64,000 nucleotides of DNA from Arthrobacter sp. DNA4 (GTDB taxonomy: Bacteria; Actinomycetota; Actinomycetes; Actinomycetales; Micrococcaceae): NCBI RefSeq assembly GCF_024362385.1, contig NZ_CP101466.1, forward strand, positions 3,720,001 to 3,784,000. Direction: 5' to 3'. A program made the position numbers and the translations under genes. This document shows positions 1 to 7,405 of this stretch, one piece after another. A model generated the notes under the pieces. It was not told the origin of the DNA and did no database searches. It worked only from the letters and a program-made list of their open reading frames with translations. Every line of letters begins with the position of its first letter. The first letter of the stretch is position 1.

Positions 1-856
1 CAGTGGCGGCGAAATCGATGGGCTGGCCGAACTTGCCCCGGGATTCGCGGTCGAAGGTGATGTTGAACTTGTCCAGCTGGAGCGAGTACGGCTGGAGCTG
101 GCTGGACTGGAAGTTGGTGCCCGGGTTGAACTGGTCATAGCCCACCAGGGTGTTCACAAATGTGTCGCCTTCCACCAGGATGCGCTGGCCGCTGTATCCG
201 AACAGGCCACCGGCAGCCACGGACACCAGCACGCCGATAAGCGACGTGTGGAAGACCAGGTTGCCCACTTCCTTCATGAAGCCGCGTTCGGCACCCAGGG
301 ACGGAAGGGCGCCGTCGGCATCCCTGACCTCCACCCGGTAGCCGCGCTTCCGCAGCAGTCCGGCCGCACCGTTGATGGCGTCCGACGCCGGGACGGCGCC
401 ACTGGCGGGGATCACCAGGGTGCCGTATTCGGGCAGCCGGGACAGACGCTGCGGGGTCCGTGGCGGCTGTGAGCGCATGGCCTTGTAATGGGCGATGGCG
501 CGCGGCACCACGCAACCGATCAGGGAGATGAACAGCAGAAGGTAGATCGCCGAGAACCACGCCGAGGAGTAGACGTCGTAGAGCTGCAGGGAGTCCAGCA
601 GCTTGCCGTAGTCCGGGTGGTCCTTGATGTACTGGGTCACCACGGCCGGGTTGGCGGGCCGCTGCGGGAACAGTGATCCGGGGACGGCGGCGACGGCGAG
701 GAGCAGCAGCAGGAACAGCGCGGTGCGCATGCTGGTCAGCTGGGTCCAGGCCCACCGGAGCATGCCCTTGGGACCCAGGGCCGGGAGGGCGGCCTGGGCC
801 TTCGCCTCTGCGACAGGGGCGGATTGCTTCTTCTTTACGTTCACACGCTCGCTCAT
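1..856 (-). CDS. resB: Cytochrome c biogenesis protein ResB (partial, C-terminus outside window)
   Basis: ResB works with CcsA/ResC in system II cytochrome c maturation, delivering haem to apocytochrome at the outer face of the membrane. The reading frame stays open from an ATG at 856 to the window edge, about 285 residues. A first membrane segment lies near residues 43-62 (MRTALFLLLLLAVAAVPGS), followed by the family-typical SLFPQRP stretch, a second segment near IYLLLFISLIGCVVPRA, and a third around HTSLIGVLVSVAAGG. The start overlaps the ccdA stop by one base (TGATG), so the two are translationally coupled. Family assignment is firm; the C-terminal half is not visible. Confidence 0.9.
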   Translation of the reverse strand, partial: MSERVNVKKKQSAPVAEAKAQAALPALGPKGMLRWAWTQLTSMRTALFLLLLLAVAAVPGSLFPQRPANPAVVTQYIKDHPDYGKLLDSLQLYDVYSSAWFSAIYLLLFISLIGCVVPRAIAHYKAMRSQPPRTPQRLSRLPEYGTLVIPASGAVPASDAINGAAGLLRKRGYRVEVRDADGALPSLGAERGFMKEVGNLVFHTSLIGVLVSVAAGGLFGYSGQRILVEGDTFVNTLVGYDQFNPGTNFQSSQLQPYSLQLDKFNITFDRESRGKFGQPIDFAAT

Positions 857-1611
857 CAGATCGGCAACTTCACATCGGTTTGGAACCAGTACTGCAGCCC
901 GGTCACCCAGGCACCCCACACGCCGGTGGCCATCAGCAGCCCGAGCACCACCAGGATCCCGCCGCCGGTCCGCTGGATGGCCAGGCGGTGTTTGCGGAAG
1001 AACGCCATGACGCCCATGCCCCGGCGCAGGGCCAGCGCGATCAGCAGGAACGGGATGCCCAGTCCCAGGCTGTACACAAAGGCAAGGAAGGCGCCCTTGG
1101 CGGCCGAGGATCCGCCGGAAAGGCTTAACAGCTGCACGGCGGAGTACGTGGGGCCGATGCACGGGGCCCAGCCCAGGCCGAAGGTCAGGCCCAGCAGGGG
1201 CGCTCCCCAGAGCCCGGCGGGCGGCTTGGCATGGATCTTCGCGTCGCGCTGCAGCCAGCTGAAGCCGCCCATGAAGACGATGCCCATGATGATGACCAGG
1301 ATCCCCAGGAGCTGGGTGATCCAGGCGTTCTGGCTGCCCGTGATCAGGGTACCCAGCTGGCCGAACGCGCCGCCCAGCAGGACGAAGATCACGGAGAAGC
1401 CGAGGACGAACAGCCCGATGCCTGCCAGCATGCGGCCGCGTTTCTGCTTTTGCAGGTCCACGCCGCTCAGGCCGGTGACATATCCCAGGTAACCGGGCAC
1501 CAGGGGAAGGACACAGGGGGAAAGGAAGGACACCAGTCCGGCGAGCAGGGCCACCGGAATGGCCAGCAGGAGGGAGCCACTGAGGATGGCTTCGGCGAAG
1601 GGGCTGTTCAC
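856..1611 (-). CDS. ccdA: Cytochrome c biogenesis membrane protein CcdA
   Basis: CcdA carries reducing equivalents from cytoplasmic thioredoxin across the membrane to extracytoplasmic thiol proteins such as TlpA/ResA. The 251-residue protein is almost entirely hydrophobic with about six membrane segments. The two family cysteines are visible: Cys33 in LSPCVLPLVPG and Cys151 in GLGWAPCIGP, each next to a helix-breaking Pro as in DsbD/CcdA. It lies between the TlpA-like gene (16 bases upstream) and resB, the usual actinobacterial order. The ATG at 1611 gives the normal family length. Confidence 0.93.
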   Translation of the reverse strand: MNSPFAEAILSGSLLLAIPVALLAGLVSFLSPCVLPLVPGYLGYVTGLSGVDLQKQKRGRMLAGIGLFVLGFSVIFVLLGGAFGQLGTLITGSQNAWITQLLGILVIIMGIVFMGGFSWLQRDAKIHAKPPAGLWGAPLLGLTFGLGWAPCIGPTYSAVQLLSLSGGSSAAKGAFLAFVYSLGLGIPFLLIALALRRGMGVMAFFRKHRLAIQRTGGGILVVLGLLMATGVWGAWVTGLQYWFQTDVKLPI

Positions 1612-1626
1612 GGTCCCGGCCTGTCC

Positions 1627-2238
1627 CTATTCCGCCACGGCGGCGGTGATGAGGGCTTTCAGGGTGCCCTTCTCGATTTCGCCGAGGACGCGGGAGGCCA
1701 CCCGTCCCTGCTTGTCCAGCACCAGGGTGGTGGGCACGGCGCCAGGCGGTACCAGGCCGGACACGGACAGCAGGACGCCGCCGTCCTTGTCGTCGAAGCT
1801 GGGGTAGGTCAGGTTGAAGGTTTTTTCGAAAGCCTCTGCCGTGGGCTTCTCGTCCCGGAGGTTGACGCCGAAGAACTGCACGCCCTGGTCCTTGAACTCC
1901 TGGTGCAGTTCCTCAAGGAGCGGCGCTTCCACGCGGCAGGGGGCGCAGGCGGCAAACCAGAAGTTCAGGACGCTGACCTTGCCCTGGAAGTCGGCCGGGG
2001 TGACTGCGGCGCCGCTGAAGAGCACACCCTGGATCTGTACGGCTTCCTTGCGGTCCCCGGCAGCGAACTCGGTCACGGAGCCGTCGCCGGCAACGTAGTT
2101 CTTGTTGTCTCCCGCCTTGGCCTGCTTGGCCAGCGCATCCTCCTGGGCACAGCCGGAGAGGCCAAGGGTCAGCGCGGTCAAGGCCATGCCGCCTGCTGCA
2201 AGCATGCTGCGGCGCGAGGGAAGGTTGTTGTTGCTCAC
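1627..2238 (-). CDS. TlpA/ResA-type thioredoxin-fold lipoprotein
   Basis: Extracytoplasmic thiol-disulfide reductase, probably keeping apocytochrome c haem-binding cysteines reduced. With a GTG start at 2238 the protein has 203 residues. The N-terminus carries a twin-arginine-like stretch (SRRSMLAAGG) and a lipobox LSGC with lipidated Cys30, so it is probably a membrane-anchored, possibly Tat-exported lipoprotein. The redox motif is Cys98-Ala-Pro-Cys101 in a thioredoxin fold (VLNFWFAACAPC), with a later GAVPTT that fits the cis-Pro loop. The GTG lies two bases after the stop of the phosphatase gene. A longer ATG-started frame exists, but its extra residues overlap that gene. Confidence 0.88.
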   Translation of the reverse strand: MSNNNLPSRRSMLAAGGMALTALTLGLSGCAQEDALAKQAKAGDNKNYVAGDGSVTEFAAGDRKEAVQIQGVLFSGAAVTPADFQGKVSVLNFWFAACAPCRVEAPLLEELHQEFKDQGVQFFGVNLRDEKPTAEAFEKTFNLTYPSFDDKDGGVLLSVSGLVPPGAVPTTLVLDKQGRVASRVLGEIEKGTLKALITAAVAE

Positions 2239-2240
2239 TG

Positions 2241-2921
2241 CTAGGCTCCAGGGGTGCTGGCGGCACCGGGAAGAAGGGACGCCGCAGGTTCGCTGTACTC
2301 GACCCGCACCAGCGAGCCGTCGTCGTCGAACACCAGGGACGTGACGGATGTCAGGGTGCACTCGCGCTTGCGGGGGTCATGCCACAGCGGCCGGCCCTCC
2401 GCGCTCAGCCGTGCCGCCCAGATGGGCAGCTGGTGGCTGACCAGGATGGCCTCGGGGCCCGCGGCGCCGAAGTCGCCGGCAGCCAGTTCGATGGCCTTCA
2501 GCCGGGCGTCCTGGACGGCAGCCGCCACCCTCGCGGCCTGCTGCTTGTACGGCTCGCCCCATGACGGGCGCAGCGGGTTGACCAAGCGGGGCCAGTGCCG
2601 CGGCCGGCGGAGTTCGGCCTTGGTGACCTTCATGCCCTCGAAGTAGTTTTCCGCTTCGATGATGCGCCCGTCGGTGTGGATCTGCAGGTGCAGCGCTTCC
2701 GACGTCGGCCGCGCGGTTTCCTGCGCACGGTCCAGCGGCGAGGCGGCCAGGTAGGTGATCCGGGCGCCACGCTCGGCGCGCTCGCGGAAGTGTTCGGCAA
2801 GCATCCGGGCCATCTCCTGCCCCAGTTCGGAGAGGTGGAATTCCGGGAGCCGTCCGTAGAGAACGCCGTCGGGATTGTGGACCTCGCCGTGGCGGAGCAG
2901 ATGGACAGTGGCTTGGGGCAT
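2241..2921 (-). CDS. Histidine phosphatase family protein (phosphoglycerate mutase-like)
   Basis: The protein begins with the branch-1 histidine phosphatase signature LLRHGE, whose His is the phospho-acceptor. It also has LAASPLDRAQETA (second Arg) and LVSHQLPIW (second catalytic His), so the catalytic set looks complete. The ATG at 2921 gives 226 residues and puts the RHG motif about nine residues in, as usual; a longer frame to 2972 has no family support. It heads the cytochrome c maturation genes and is probably co-transcribed with them, as in other Actinobacteria. The substrate cannot be told from sequence. Confidence 0.85.
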   Translation of the reverse strand: MPQATVHLLRHGEVHNPDGVLYGRLPEFHLSELGQEMARMLAEHFRERAERGARITYLAASPLDRAQETARPTSEALHLQIHTDGRIIEAENYFEGMKVTKAELRRPRHWPRLVNPLRPSWGEPYKQQAARVAAAVQDARLKAIELAAGDFGAAGPEAILVSHQLPIWAARLSAEGRPLWHDPRKRECTLTSVTSLVFDDDGSLVRVEYSEPAASLLPGAASTPGA

Positions 2922-3067
2922 GTTTACCAGTTTCTCAAAGATGGCGTGCGATCCGAAATCTTCCGCACGCACTTTCTACAAAGAGTAGAACTCAAGTTTC
3001 TGAAGAAATGTTCCGAAACCGGGAACAAAAGATGCAAACGCATGTTTATACTGGATGCAGCAAGTTA

Positions 3068-3096
3068 GTTGAGACTTCAACCGATGAAGTCTCAAC
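3068..3096. promoter_or_regulatory. Perfect 11-bp inverted repeat upstream of yceI (putative repressor operator)
   Basis: GTTGAGACTTC and its exact reverse complement are separated by seven bases, about 40 bases before the YceI start codon. Each arm also holds a TTGA/TCAA-type half-palindrome, as in MarR-family operators. A TATACT hexamer at 3047-3052 could be the -10 element, so a protein bound here would block transcription. No MarR gene is in the window, so the factor is unknown. Confidence 0.6.
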
Positions 3097-3135
3097 CTCA
3101 CGACCACGGCAGCATTCACACCAAGGAGCAACATC

Positions 3136-3684
3136 ATGGCACTTCCCGCAGACGTCACCACCGGCACCTGGACCCTGGACAACTCCCACAGCGAGATCGG
3201 CTTCACCGTCCGCCACGCGGGCATCAGCAAGGTCCGCGGCCAGTTCAAGGAAGCCGAGGCCACCCTCGACCTCGCCGAAAACGTGGCCGACTCCAAGGTC
3301 AACGCCACCATCAAGACCGCCAGCTTTGACTCCGGCGACGTCAACCGCGACGGCCACGTCCGCGGCGAAGACTTCTTCGACGTCGAGAAGTTCCCGGAAA
3401 TCTCCTTCGTTTCCAACGCGATCGTCCCCAAGGGCGACGCCTACGAGCTCCAGGGCGACCTCACCATCAAGGGCGTCACCCGTCCCGTGGCCCTCGAGAC
3501 CGAGCTCCACGGTGTGGCCGTCGATCCGTTCGGCAACACCCGCGCCGACCTCACCGCCGAGACCACCATCAGCCGCAAGGACTTCGGCCTGACCTGGAAC
3601 GCCGTCCTCGAGGCCGGCGGCGTGCTGGTCAGCGACAAGGTTGCCATCAACCTGGAACTGGCCTTCATCGCCCCCGCAGCATAA
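3136..3684 (+). CDS. YceI family protein
   Basis: A 182-residue YceI-like lipocalin-fold protein; family members bind polyisoprenoid or other amphiphilic ligands in a beta-barrel. The sequence has the characteristic start GTWTLDNSHSEIGFTVRH, the central GHVRGEDFFDVEKFPEISF and the DLTIKGVTRPV strand. There is no signal peptide, so it is probably cytosolic, unlike the periplasmic E. coli YceI. A good ribosome site (AAGGAG) precedes the ATG. It is monocistronic, with a palindromic operator upstream and a hairpin terminator downstream. Biological role unknown. Confidence 0.92.
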   Translation: MALPADVTTGTWTLDNSHSEIGFTVRHAGISKVRGQFKEAEATLDLAENVADSKVNATIKTASFDSGDVNRDGHVRGEDFFDVEKFPEISFVSNAIVPKGDAYELQGDLTIKGVTRPVALETELHGVAVDPFGNTRADLTAETTISRKDFGLTWNAVLEAGGVLVSDKVAINLELAFIAPAA

Positions 3685-3696
3685 GTTTCGCGTTTC

Positions 3697-3747
3697 ACGG
3701 CACCCCGGTACCAGGCCATCCCGGCCCGGCACCGGGGTGCCGTGTTT
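3697..3747 (+). terminator. Hairpin terminator after yceI
   Basis: A 13-bp stem (ACGGCACCCCGGT at 3697-3709 with ACCGGGGTGCCGT at 3731-3743) encloses a 21-base loop and is followed by GTTTAA. It sits 13 bases after the YceI stop codon. Confidence 0.6.
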
Positions 3748-3917
3748 AACAACGGCCCTTGCCCACGGGTTCACCTGCCGGCCGCGGGCGTGGATCCCAC
3801 CTGAATCACCCACAACTCCACCCGCCGGGGGTACGGTGGACTTAAGCCACGCTGGGGGGAAGGCTGAGGACCGGTTCCCGGCAGCCTACCTGGATCCCGA
3901 CCTGCAGAAGGAACGCC

Positions 3918-4745
3918 ATGAGTACTCCTCCCGTCCCGCCTCCCGCGCCCCAAGACCCCCACTCCGGCAATGGCCAGCCAGGGAACGGCCAGTCCGGCAG
4001 CCAGCAGCCCGGACCGCAGCAGCCCCGCTACGGCCAGAACGCGCCGCAGTATGGCCAGAACGCTCCCCAGTACGGGCAGAACCAGCCCCAGTACGGTTCC
4101 CAGCCGCCGGCAGCGCCGCAGTACGGGCAGAACGCACCGCAGTACGGTTCCCCGTACGGGCAGAATGCTCCGCAGTCCCCGGGCTACGGCCAGAATGCAC
4201 CCCAGTACGGCCAGTCGCCGTATGGCCAGTCCCCTTACGGCCAGTATCCCTCTGAGCAGCCGCAGCCGGCGGGCAGCAACGGCATCCCCCAGCTGGTGAA
4301 CATCGCGTTCTGGCTGCTGATCGCGGCCACCGCGATCTATGTCATCTCCATCCTCATCAACCTCACCCAGCTGGACGCCCCGCAGTTCCGGCAGGAGTTT
4401 GAACAGCAGGTCCGGGCCAGCGGGGCGGGCATCACCTACGACGACATCAAGCCCTTCATCGCCGGCTCCCTGGTGGTCTTCGGCATCATCGGTGCCGCCC
4501 TCTACCTGCTGGTGGCCTTCTTCATCCGCAAGGGCAAGAACTGGGCACGCATACTCGGAACCGTGTTCGCAGCGCTGTCCGTCCTTGGCCTGTTCGGAAT
4601 CCCCTCCCTCGCAACGATCGGGACCGTCCTGGGAATCGCCGCCATCGTCCTGCTCTACCTCCCTGCCGCTGCCCCCTACTTCCGGAAGCAGCAGCCCTTC
4701 GCCAACCCGTATTCGGGCGGCTTCGGCAACCCTTACGGGCGCTGA
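3918..4745 (+). CDS. Membrane protein with N-terminal YGQNAPQ repeats, function unknown
   Basis: A 275-residue protein in two parts. Residues 1 to about 120 are Pro/Gln/Gly/Tyr-rich and low complexity, with repeated YGQNAPQ and YGQSP units, probably disordered and cytosolic. Residues about 125-260 contain four hydrophobic helices (around IAFWLLIAATAIYV, GSLVVFGIIGAALYLLVAFF, ILGTVFAALSVLGLFG and IGTVLGIAAIVLLYL). A short tail rich in Asn, Gly, Pro and Tyr follows. This repeat-plus-membrane layout is common in uncharacterised Arthrobacter proteins. The ATG follows an AAGGA site. I do not recognise a function. Confidence 0.75.
   Translation: MSTPPVPPPAPQDPHSGNGQPGNGQSGSQQPGPQQPRYGQNAPQYGQNAPQYGQNQPQYGSQPPAAPQYGQNAPQYGSPYGQNAPQSPGYGQNAPQYGQSPYGQSPYGQYPSEQPQPAGSNGIPQLVNIAFWLLIAATAIYVISILINLTQLDAPQFRQEFEQQVRASGAGITYDDIKPFIAGSLVVFGIIGAALYLLVAFFIRKGKNWARILGTVFAALSVLGLFGIPSLATIGTVLGIAAIVLLYLPAAAPYFRKQQPFANPYSGGFGNPYGR
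4027..4245 (+). repeat. Degenerate tandem repeats coding for YGQNAPQ units
   Basis: About ten imperfect copies of a 21-base unit (TACGGCCAGAACGCNCCGCAG-like) lie within the membrane-protein gene, encoding YGQNAPQ, YGQNQPQ, YGSQPP and YGQSP variants. Synonymous differences between copies indicate an old expansion rather than recent slippage. Confidence 0.75.
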
Positions 4746-4763
4746 CCTCCAACACAGAACGCA

Positions 4764-4800
4764 GCGGCGGCCCGGGATGTCCAGCATCCCGGGCCGCCGC
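4764..4800. terminator. Strong bidirectional terminator between the repeat protein and rex
   Basis: A perfect 16-bp GC-rich stem (4764-4779 with 4785-4800) around a 5-base loop, followed by CTTTAAA. It lies between two convergent genes and can serve both. Confidence 0.85.
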
Positions 4801-4815
4801 CTTTAAACCGTGCCC

Positions 4816-5526
4816 CTAGGCTGTCTGCCCCGGCGCCTGCGCCCGCTGGGCGTGGTAGGCCAGGATTTGCAGCTCCGTGGCCATGTCCACCTTGCGGAGG
4901 TTGACCCCTTCCGGAACCTGGAGCATCACCGGTGCGAAGCTGAGCACGCTGTGCACGCCCGCCGCAACGACCCGGTCGCAGATGCCCTGCGCCACCGCCG
5001 CAGGAAGCGCCAGTACCACCATGTTGGCCCCGGTGCGGTGTAGGACGGTCTCAAGGTCCGCCACGTCGCTGACCCGCAGCCATCCCACCTCGTTGCCCAC
5101 CACCATCTGGTCCGCGTCGAAGATGGCCACCACATCGAAGCCTCGCGATTCGAAGCCGCCGTAGCGCGCCAGCGCCTTGCCCAGGTTTCCGGCTCCGACG
5201 ATCGCAACTTTCCAGTCATGCGTCAGCCCCAGTGCCGCGGCAATGTGGCGGCTGAGGTACTGGACCTCGTACCCCACTCCCCTGGTGCCGTAGGACCCCA
5301 CGTGGGACAGGTCCTTGCGCAGCGTTGAGGAACTGACGCCGGAGGCTTCCGCCAAAGAGTCGGAGGAGACGCGCTCAACACCCTCGGCCAGCAGGGTGTT
5401 CAAGGCCCGGAGGTACAGGGTCAACCGCGCCACGGCAGCAGGGGGAATCTGCTTTGCCGGTGCACCCGCGGCATCAGGGATGCCCGGGACAGGCTGGGAC
5501 GTTGAATCCAAGGACGTCACTCGCAT
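4816..5526 (-). CDS. rex: Redox-sensing transcriptional repressor Rex
   Basis: Rex senses the NADH/NAD+ ratio and represses respiratory and fermentative genes when NAD+ is high. The protein has an N-terminal winged helix (about residues 25-100, with the recognition region GVSSSTLRKDLSHVGSYGTRGVGY) and a Rossmann domain starting at VAIVGAGNLGKAL, followed by FDVVAIFDAD. The ATG at 5526 gives 236 residues and lies four bases after the stop of the glutaredoxin-like gene, so the two form one operon. An open frame continues further upstream but crosses that gene out of frame. No Rex-type operator was recognised nearby. Confidence 0.93.
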   Translation of the reverse strand: MRVTSLDSTSQPVPGIPDAAGAPAKQIPPAAVARLTLYLRALNTLLAEGVERVSSDSLAEASGVSSSTLRKDLSHVGSYGTRGVGYEVQYLSRHIAAALGLTHDWKVAIVGAGNLGKALARYGGFESRGFDVVAIFDADQMVVGNEVGWLRVSDVADLETVLHRTGANMVVLALPAAVAQGICDRVVAAGVHSVLSFAPVMLQVPEGVNLRKVDMATELQILAYHAQRAQAPGQTA

Positions 5527-5530
5527 CCCC

Positions 5531-5785
5531 CTAATTGGCCATGGCGCGCTGCAGGACGCGTTCCAGCCGGGCTTCGTCGATCTTCCAGAAGTCGCGCTGC
5601 ACCCCGTCAACCAGGACCACGGGGATCTCTTCGGCGTAACGCTCCCGCAGTTCGGGCTGGTTGTCCACCAGCTCTTCGCTCCAGCTGAGGCCCAACGAGG
5701 CAGTGACCCGGCCGACGGCGTCGCGCGCCTCCTCGCAAAGGTGGCAGTCAGCTTTGGTGACCAGGACGACGCGGGGGGTAGCCAT
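5531..5785 (-). CDS. Glutaredoxin-like thioredoxin-fold protein
   Basis: A compact 84-residue protein starting RVVLVTKADCHLCEEA with a Cys-His-Leu-Cys redox motif near residues 14-17. The IPVVLVDG segment gives the cis-Pro loop, so the minimal glutaredoxin fold (DUF836-like) is complete. It is a probable small cytosolic thiol-disulfide oxidoreductase whose partner is unknown. It sits directly upstream of rex, an arrangement seen in other Actinobacteria and consistent with redox control, though that link is inferred from context. Confidence 0.85.
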   Translation of the reverse strand: MATPRVVLVTKADCHLCEEARDAVGRVTASLGLSWSEELVDNQPELRERYAEEIPVVLVDGVQRDFWKIDEARLERVLQRAMAN

Positions 5786-5863
5786 GGCTTAACGGTATCG
5801 CCGTTCGCGCCGTGCGGGTGACGCCGACGTCGCCCAGCGAGTGGATTGACTAGACTCAAGTCC

Positions 5864-6682
5864 ATGCCCCAGGAGAAATACGTCGCCGTCGTCACGCGGC
5901 CGGTTGCTGCGCCGCAGCCCGGTGAAGCGGCGTTTTTCGATGTGGACAATACCCTGATGCGCGGGGCCAGCCTCTTCCACGTTGCGCGGAAGATGCACCA
6001 GCGCGGCGCGTTCACCCTTGTGCAGGCGGCCGGATTCGCGTGGAAGCAGTTCAAGTTCGTGGCGCGCGGTGAGAATATCGACGACGTCCATGCGGTACGT
6101 GATTCGGCCCTGACGCTCGCCGCCGGCATCACGGTTGACGACATCAAGGCCCTCGGCGAAGAAGTCTACGACGAGATGATCGCGTCCCGGATCTGGCCGG
6201 GCGCCAAGGCCTTGGCGGAACAGCACCTCCGGGTGGGCCGGCGCGTCTGGCTGGTGACGGCAACCCCTATTGAAGTGGCAACAGTCATCTCCACCCGCCT
6301 GGGGCTGACCGGAGCGCTCGGGACAGTGGGTGAGGTGTCGGACGGGATGTACACCGGCCGCCTGGTGGGGGACATCCTGCACGGCTCGGCCAAAGCCGTA
6401 GCGGTCCAGGGCATCGCGGACCAGGAGGGCCTGGACCTCAAGCGCTGCTGGGCGTACAGCGACTCCTACAACGACGTGCCGCTGCTGTCACTGGTGGGAC
6501 ACCCCGTGGCCATCAACCCGGACGCCAAGCTCCGCCGGCACGCCCGTGACCGGAACTGGCCCGTTTATGATTTCCGCGCGGGCCGCCGCGCCGCCACCCT
6601 GGGCCTGAAGGCGGCAACCTTCGGCGGCGCTGTCTACGGCCTCTGGAAGGGCTTCGCCCGCATCCGCGGCCCCCGGGCATAA
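5864..6682 (+). CDS. HAD-IB family hydrolase (SerB-like phosphatase)
   Basis: A haloacid dehalogenase superfamily phosphatase of subfamily IB. Motif I is FFDVDNTL, with the nucleophile and acid/base Asp. Motif II is the Thr in VWLVTATP. The C-terminal motif is AYSDSYNDVPLL, with the metal-binding acidic residues. The ATG at 5864 gives 272 residues; an in-frame TTG at 5846 would add six. It is divergent from the glutaredoxin-rex operon. Actinobacterial members are often annotated as phosphoserine phosphatase-like, but the substrate is not determined by these motifs. Confidence 0.88.
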   Translation: MPQEKYVAVVTRPVAAPQPGEAAFFDVDNTLMRGASLFHVARKMHQRGAFTLVQAAGFAWKQFKFVARGENIDDVHAVRDSALTLAAGITVDDIKALGEEVYDEMIASRIWPGAKALAEQHLRVGRRVWLVTATPIEVATVISTRLGLTGALGTVGEVSDGMYTGRLVGDILHGSAKAVAVQGIADQEGLDLKRCWAYSDSYNDVPLLSLVGHPVAINPDAKLRRHARDRNWPVYDFRAGRRAATLGLKAATFGGAVYGLWKGFARIRGPRA

Positions 6683-6734
6683 CCCACCCCACCGCAGGCA
6701 GGCAAAAGCCTCCAGCCACTACCCTGAGACAAAA

Positions 6735-6768
6735 AAATGCCCGCCGCCTTGGAAGGCGGCGGGCATTT
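6735..6768. terminator. Bidirectional terminator between HAD hydrolase and bS22 gene
   Basis: A perfect 16-bp stem (6735-6750 with 6753-6768), loop GG, with an A-run on the left and T-rich bases on the right, gives intrinsic terminators on both strands between convergent genes. Confidence 0.9.
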
Positions 6769-6788
6769 CCACGCTGTTCGAAGTATCT

Positions 6789-6887
6789 CTACTTCTTGTT
6801 GCGGCGCTGGTGACGGGTCTTGCGAAGCAACTTGCGGTGCTTCTTCTTGGCCATACGCTTGCGACGCTTCTTGATAACTGAACCCAC
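6789..6887 (-). CDS. AURKAIP1/COX24 domain protein (small ribosomal protein bS22 type)
   Basis: A 32-residue, extremely basic peptide starting at GTG 6887 (MGSVIKKRRKRMAKKKHRK...) and ending RRNKK. It matches the actinobacterial AURKAIP1/COX24 family; its mycobacterial member bS22 sits on the 30S subunit at the intersubunit bridge. A Shine-Dalgarno AAGGAA lies about seven bases before the GTG. The gene is short enough to be missed by automatic length cut-offs. It lies between a strong terminator and the BldC-like gene. Confidence 0.92.
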   Translation of the reverse strand: MGSVIKKRRKRMAKKKHRKLLRKTRHQRRNKK

Positions 6888-7037
6888 GAAAGTTCCTTAC
6901 AAACTAGATGCAGTACCTGCCTGATGGGGAATGTCCGCGGACAAAGCTACGAACTGAACAACTGACAGATTCTTACAATGACGTAAAACGTTCCTTAACA
7001 GGGTACCGCTTATCGGGAGCGGCTCAGGACAGGCCCC

Positions 7038-7250
7038 TTAGGCGGTCTCGGTGTGGCCGTCCACAACAGCACCCTTGAGGTACTGTTCGACGGCGTTTTC
7101 GGGGACCCGGTAGGAGCGGCCGAAGCGCACCGCGGGCATTTCGCCGGAGTGAACCAGGCGGTAAACAGTCATTTTGGAGACGCGCATGACCTCAGCTACT
7201 TCAGCCACGGTCAGGAACTTCGCGTTGGAGAAGTTCTGTTCTGCCGACAT
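7038..7250 (-). CDS. BldC-like MerR/excisionase-type DNA-binding protein
   Basis: A 70-residue winged-helix protein whose core (FLTVAEVAEVMRVSKMTVYRLVHSG, then FGRSYRVPE) is the MerR/excisionase-type DNA-binding domain of BldC, a developmental regulator in Streptomyces that binds direct repeats cooperatively. No effector domain is present. The ATG at 7250 gives the standard BldC length; the upstream extension is noise. In non-sporulating Micrococcales the target genes are unknown. Confidence 0.88.
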   Translation of the reverse strand: MSAEQNFSNAKFLTVAEVAEVMRVSKMTVYRLVHSGEMPAVRFGRSYRVPENAVEQYLKGAVVDGHTETA

Positions 7251-7405
7251 TTCCCTATTTTCCTTTGCTGACGGATGGACAACAGTGACCCCAGGTACGT
7301 GCCAATGCGGTGTTCCGATGCTGAGCCATCCACCAACCACCTTAAATAGATACTGTAGATGTTCATGTGGCAGATGTGAAAGTAGTGGCCTCCCCTATTT
7401 CACCC

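Noticed and set aside
135..755. 206-residue minus-strand ORF at the window start
   Set aside because: It is an out-of-frame shadow of resB; the true ResB frame is open from 856 to the window edge with family motifs and membrane helices.
2941..3020. Extra operator-like sequence (CTCAAGTTTCTGAAG) between the phosphatase and yceI
   Set aside because: It is only a weak imperfect match to the arm of the perfect repeat at 3068 and does not form a clear palindrome.
4816..6147. 443-residue version of Rex
   Set aside because: The extra N-terminal part overlaps the glutaredoxin-like and HAD genes and has no similarity to Rex; the ATG at 5526 fits the family length.
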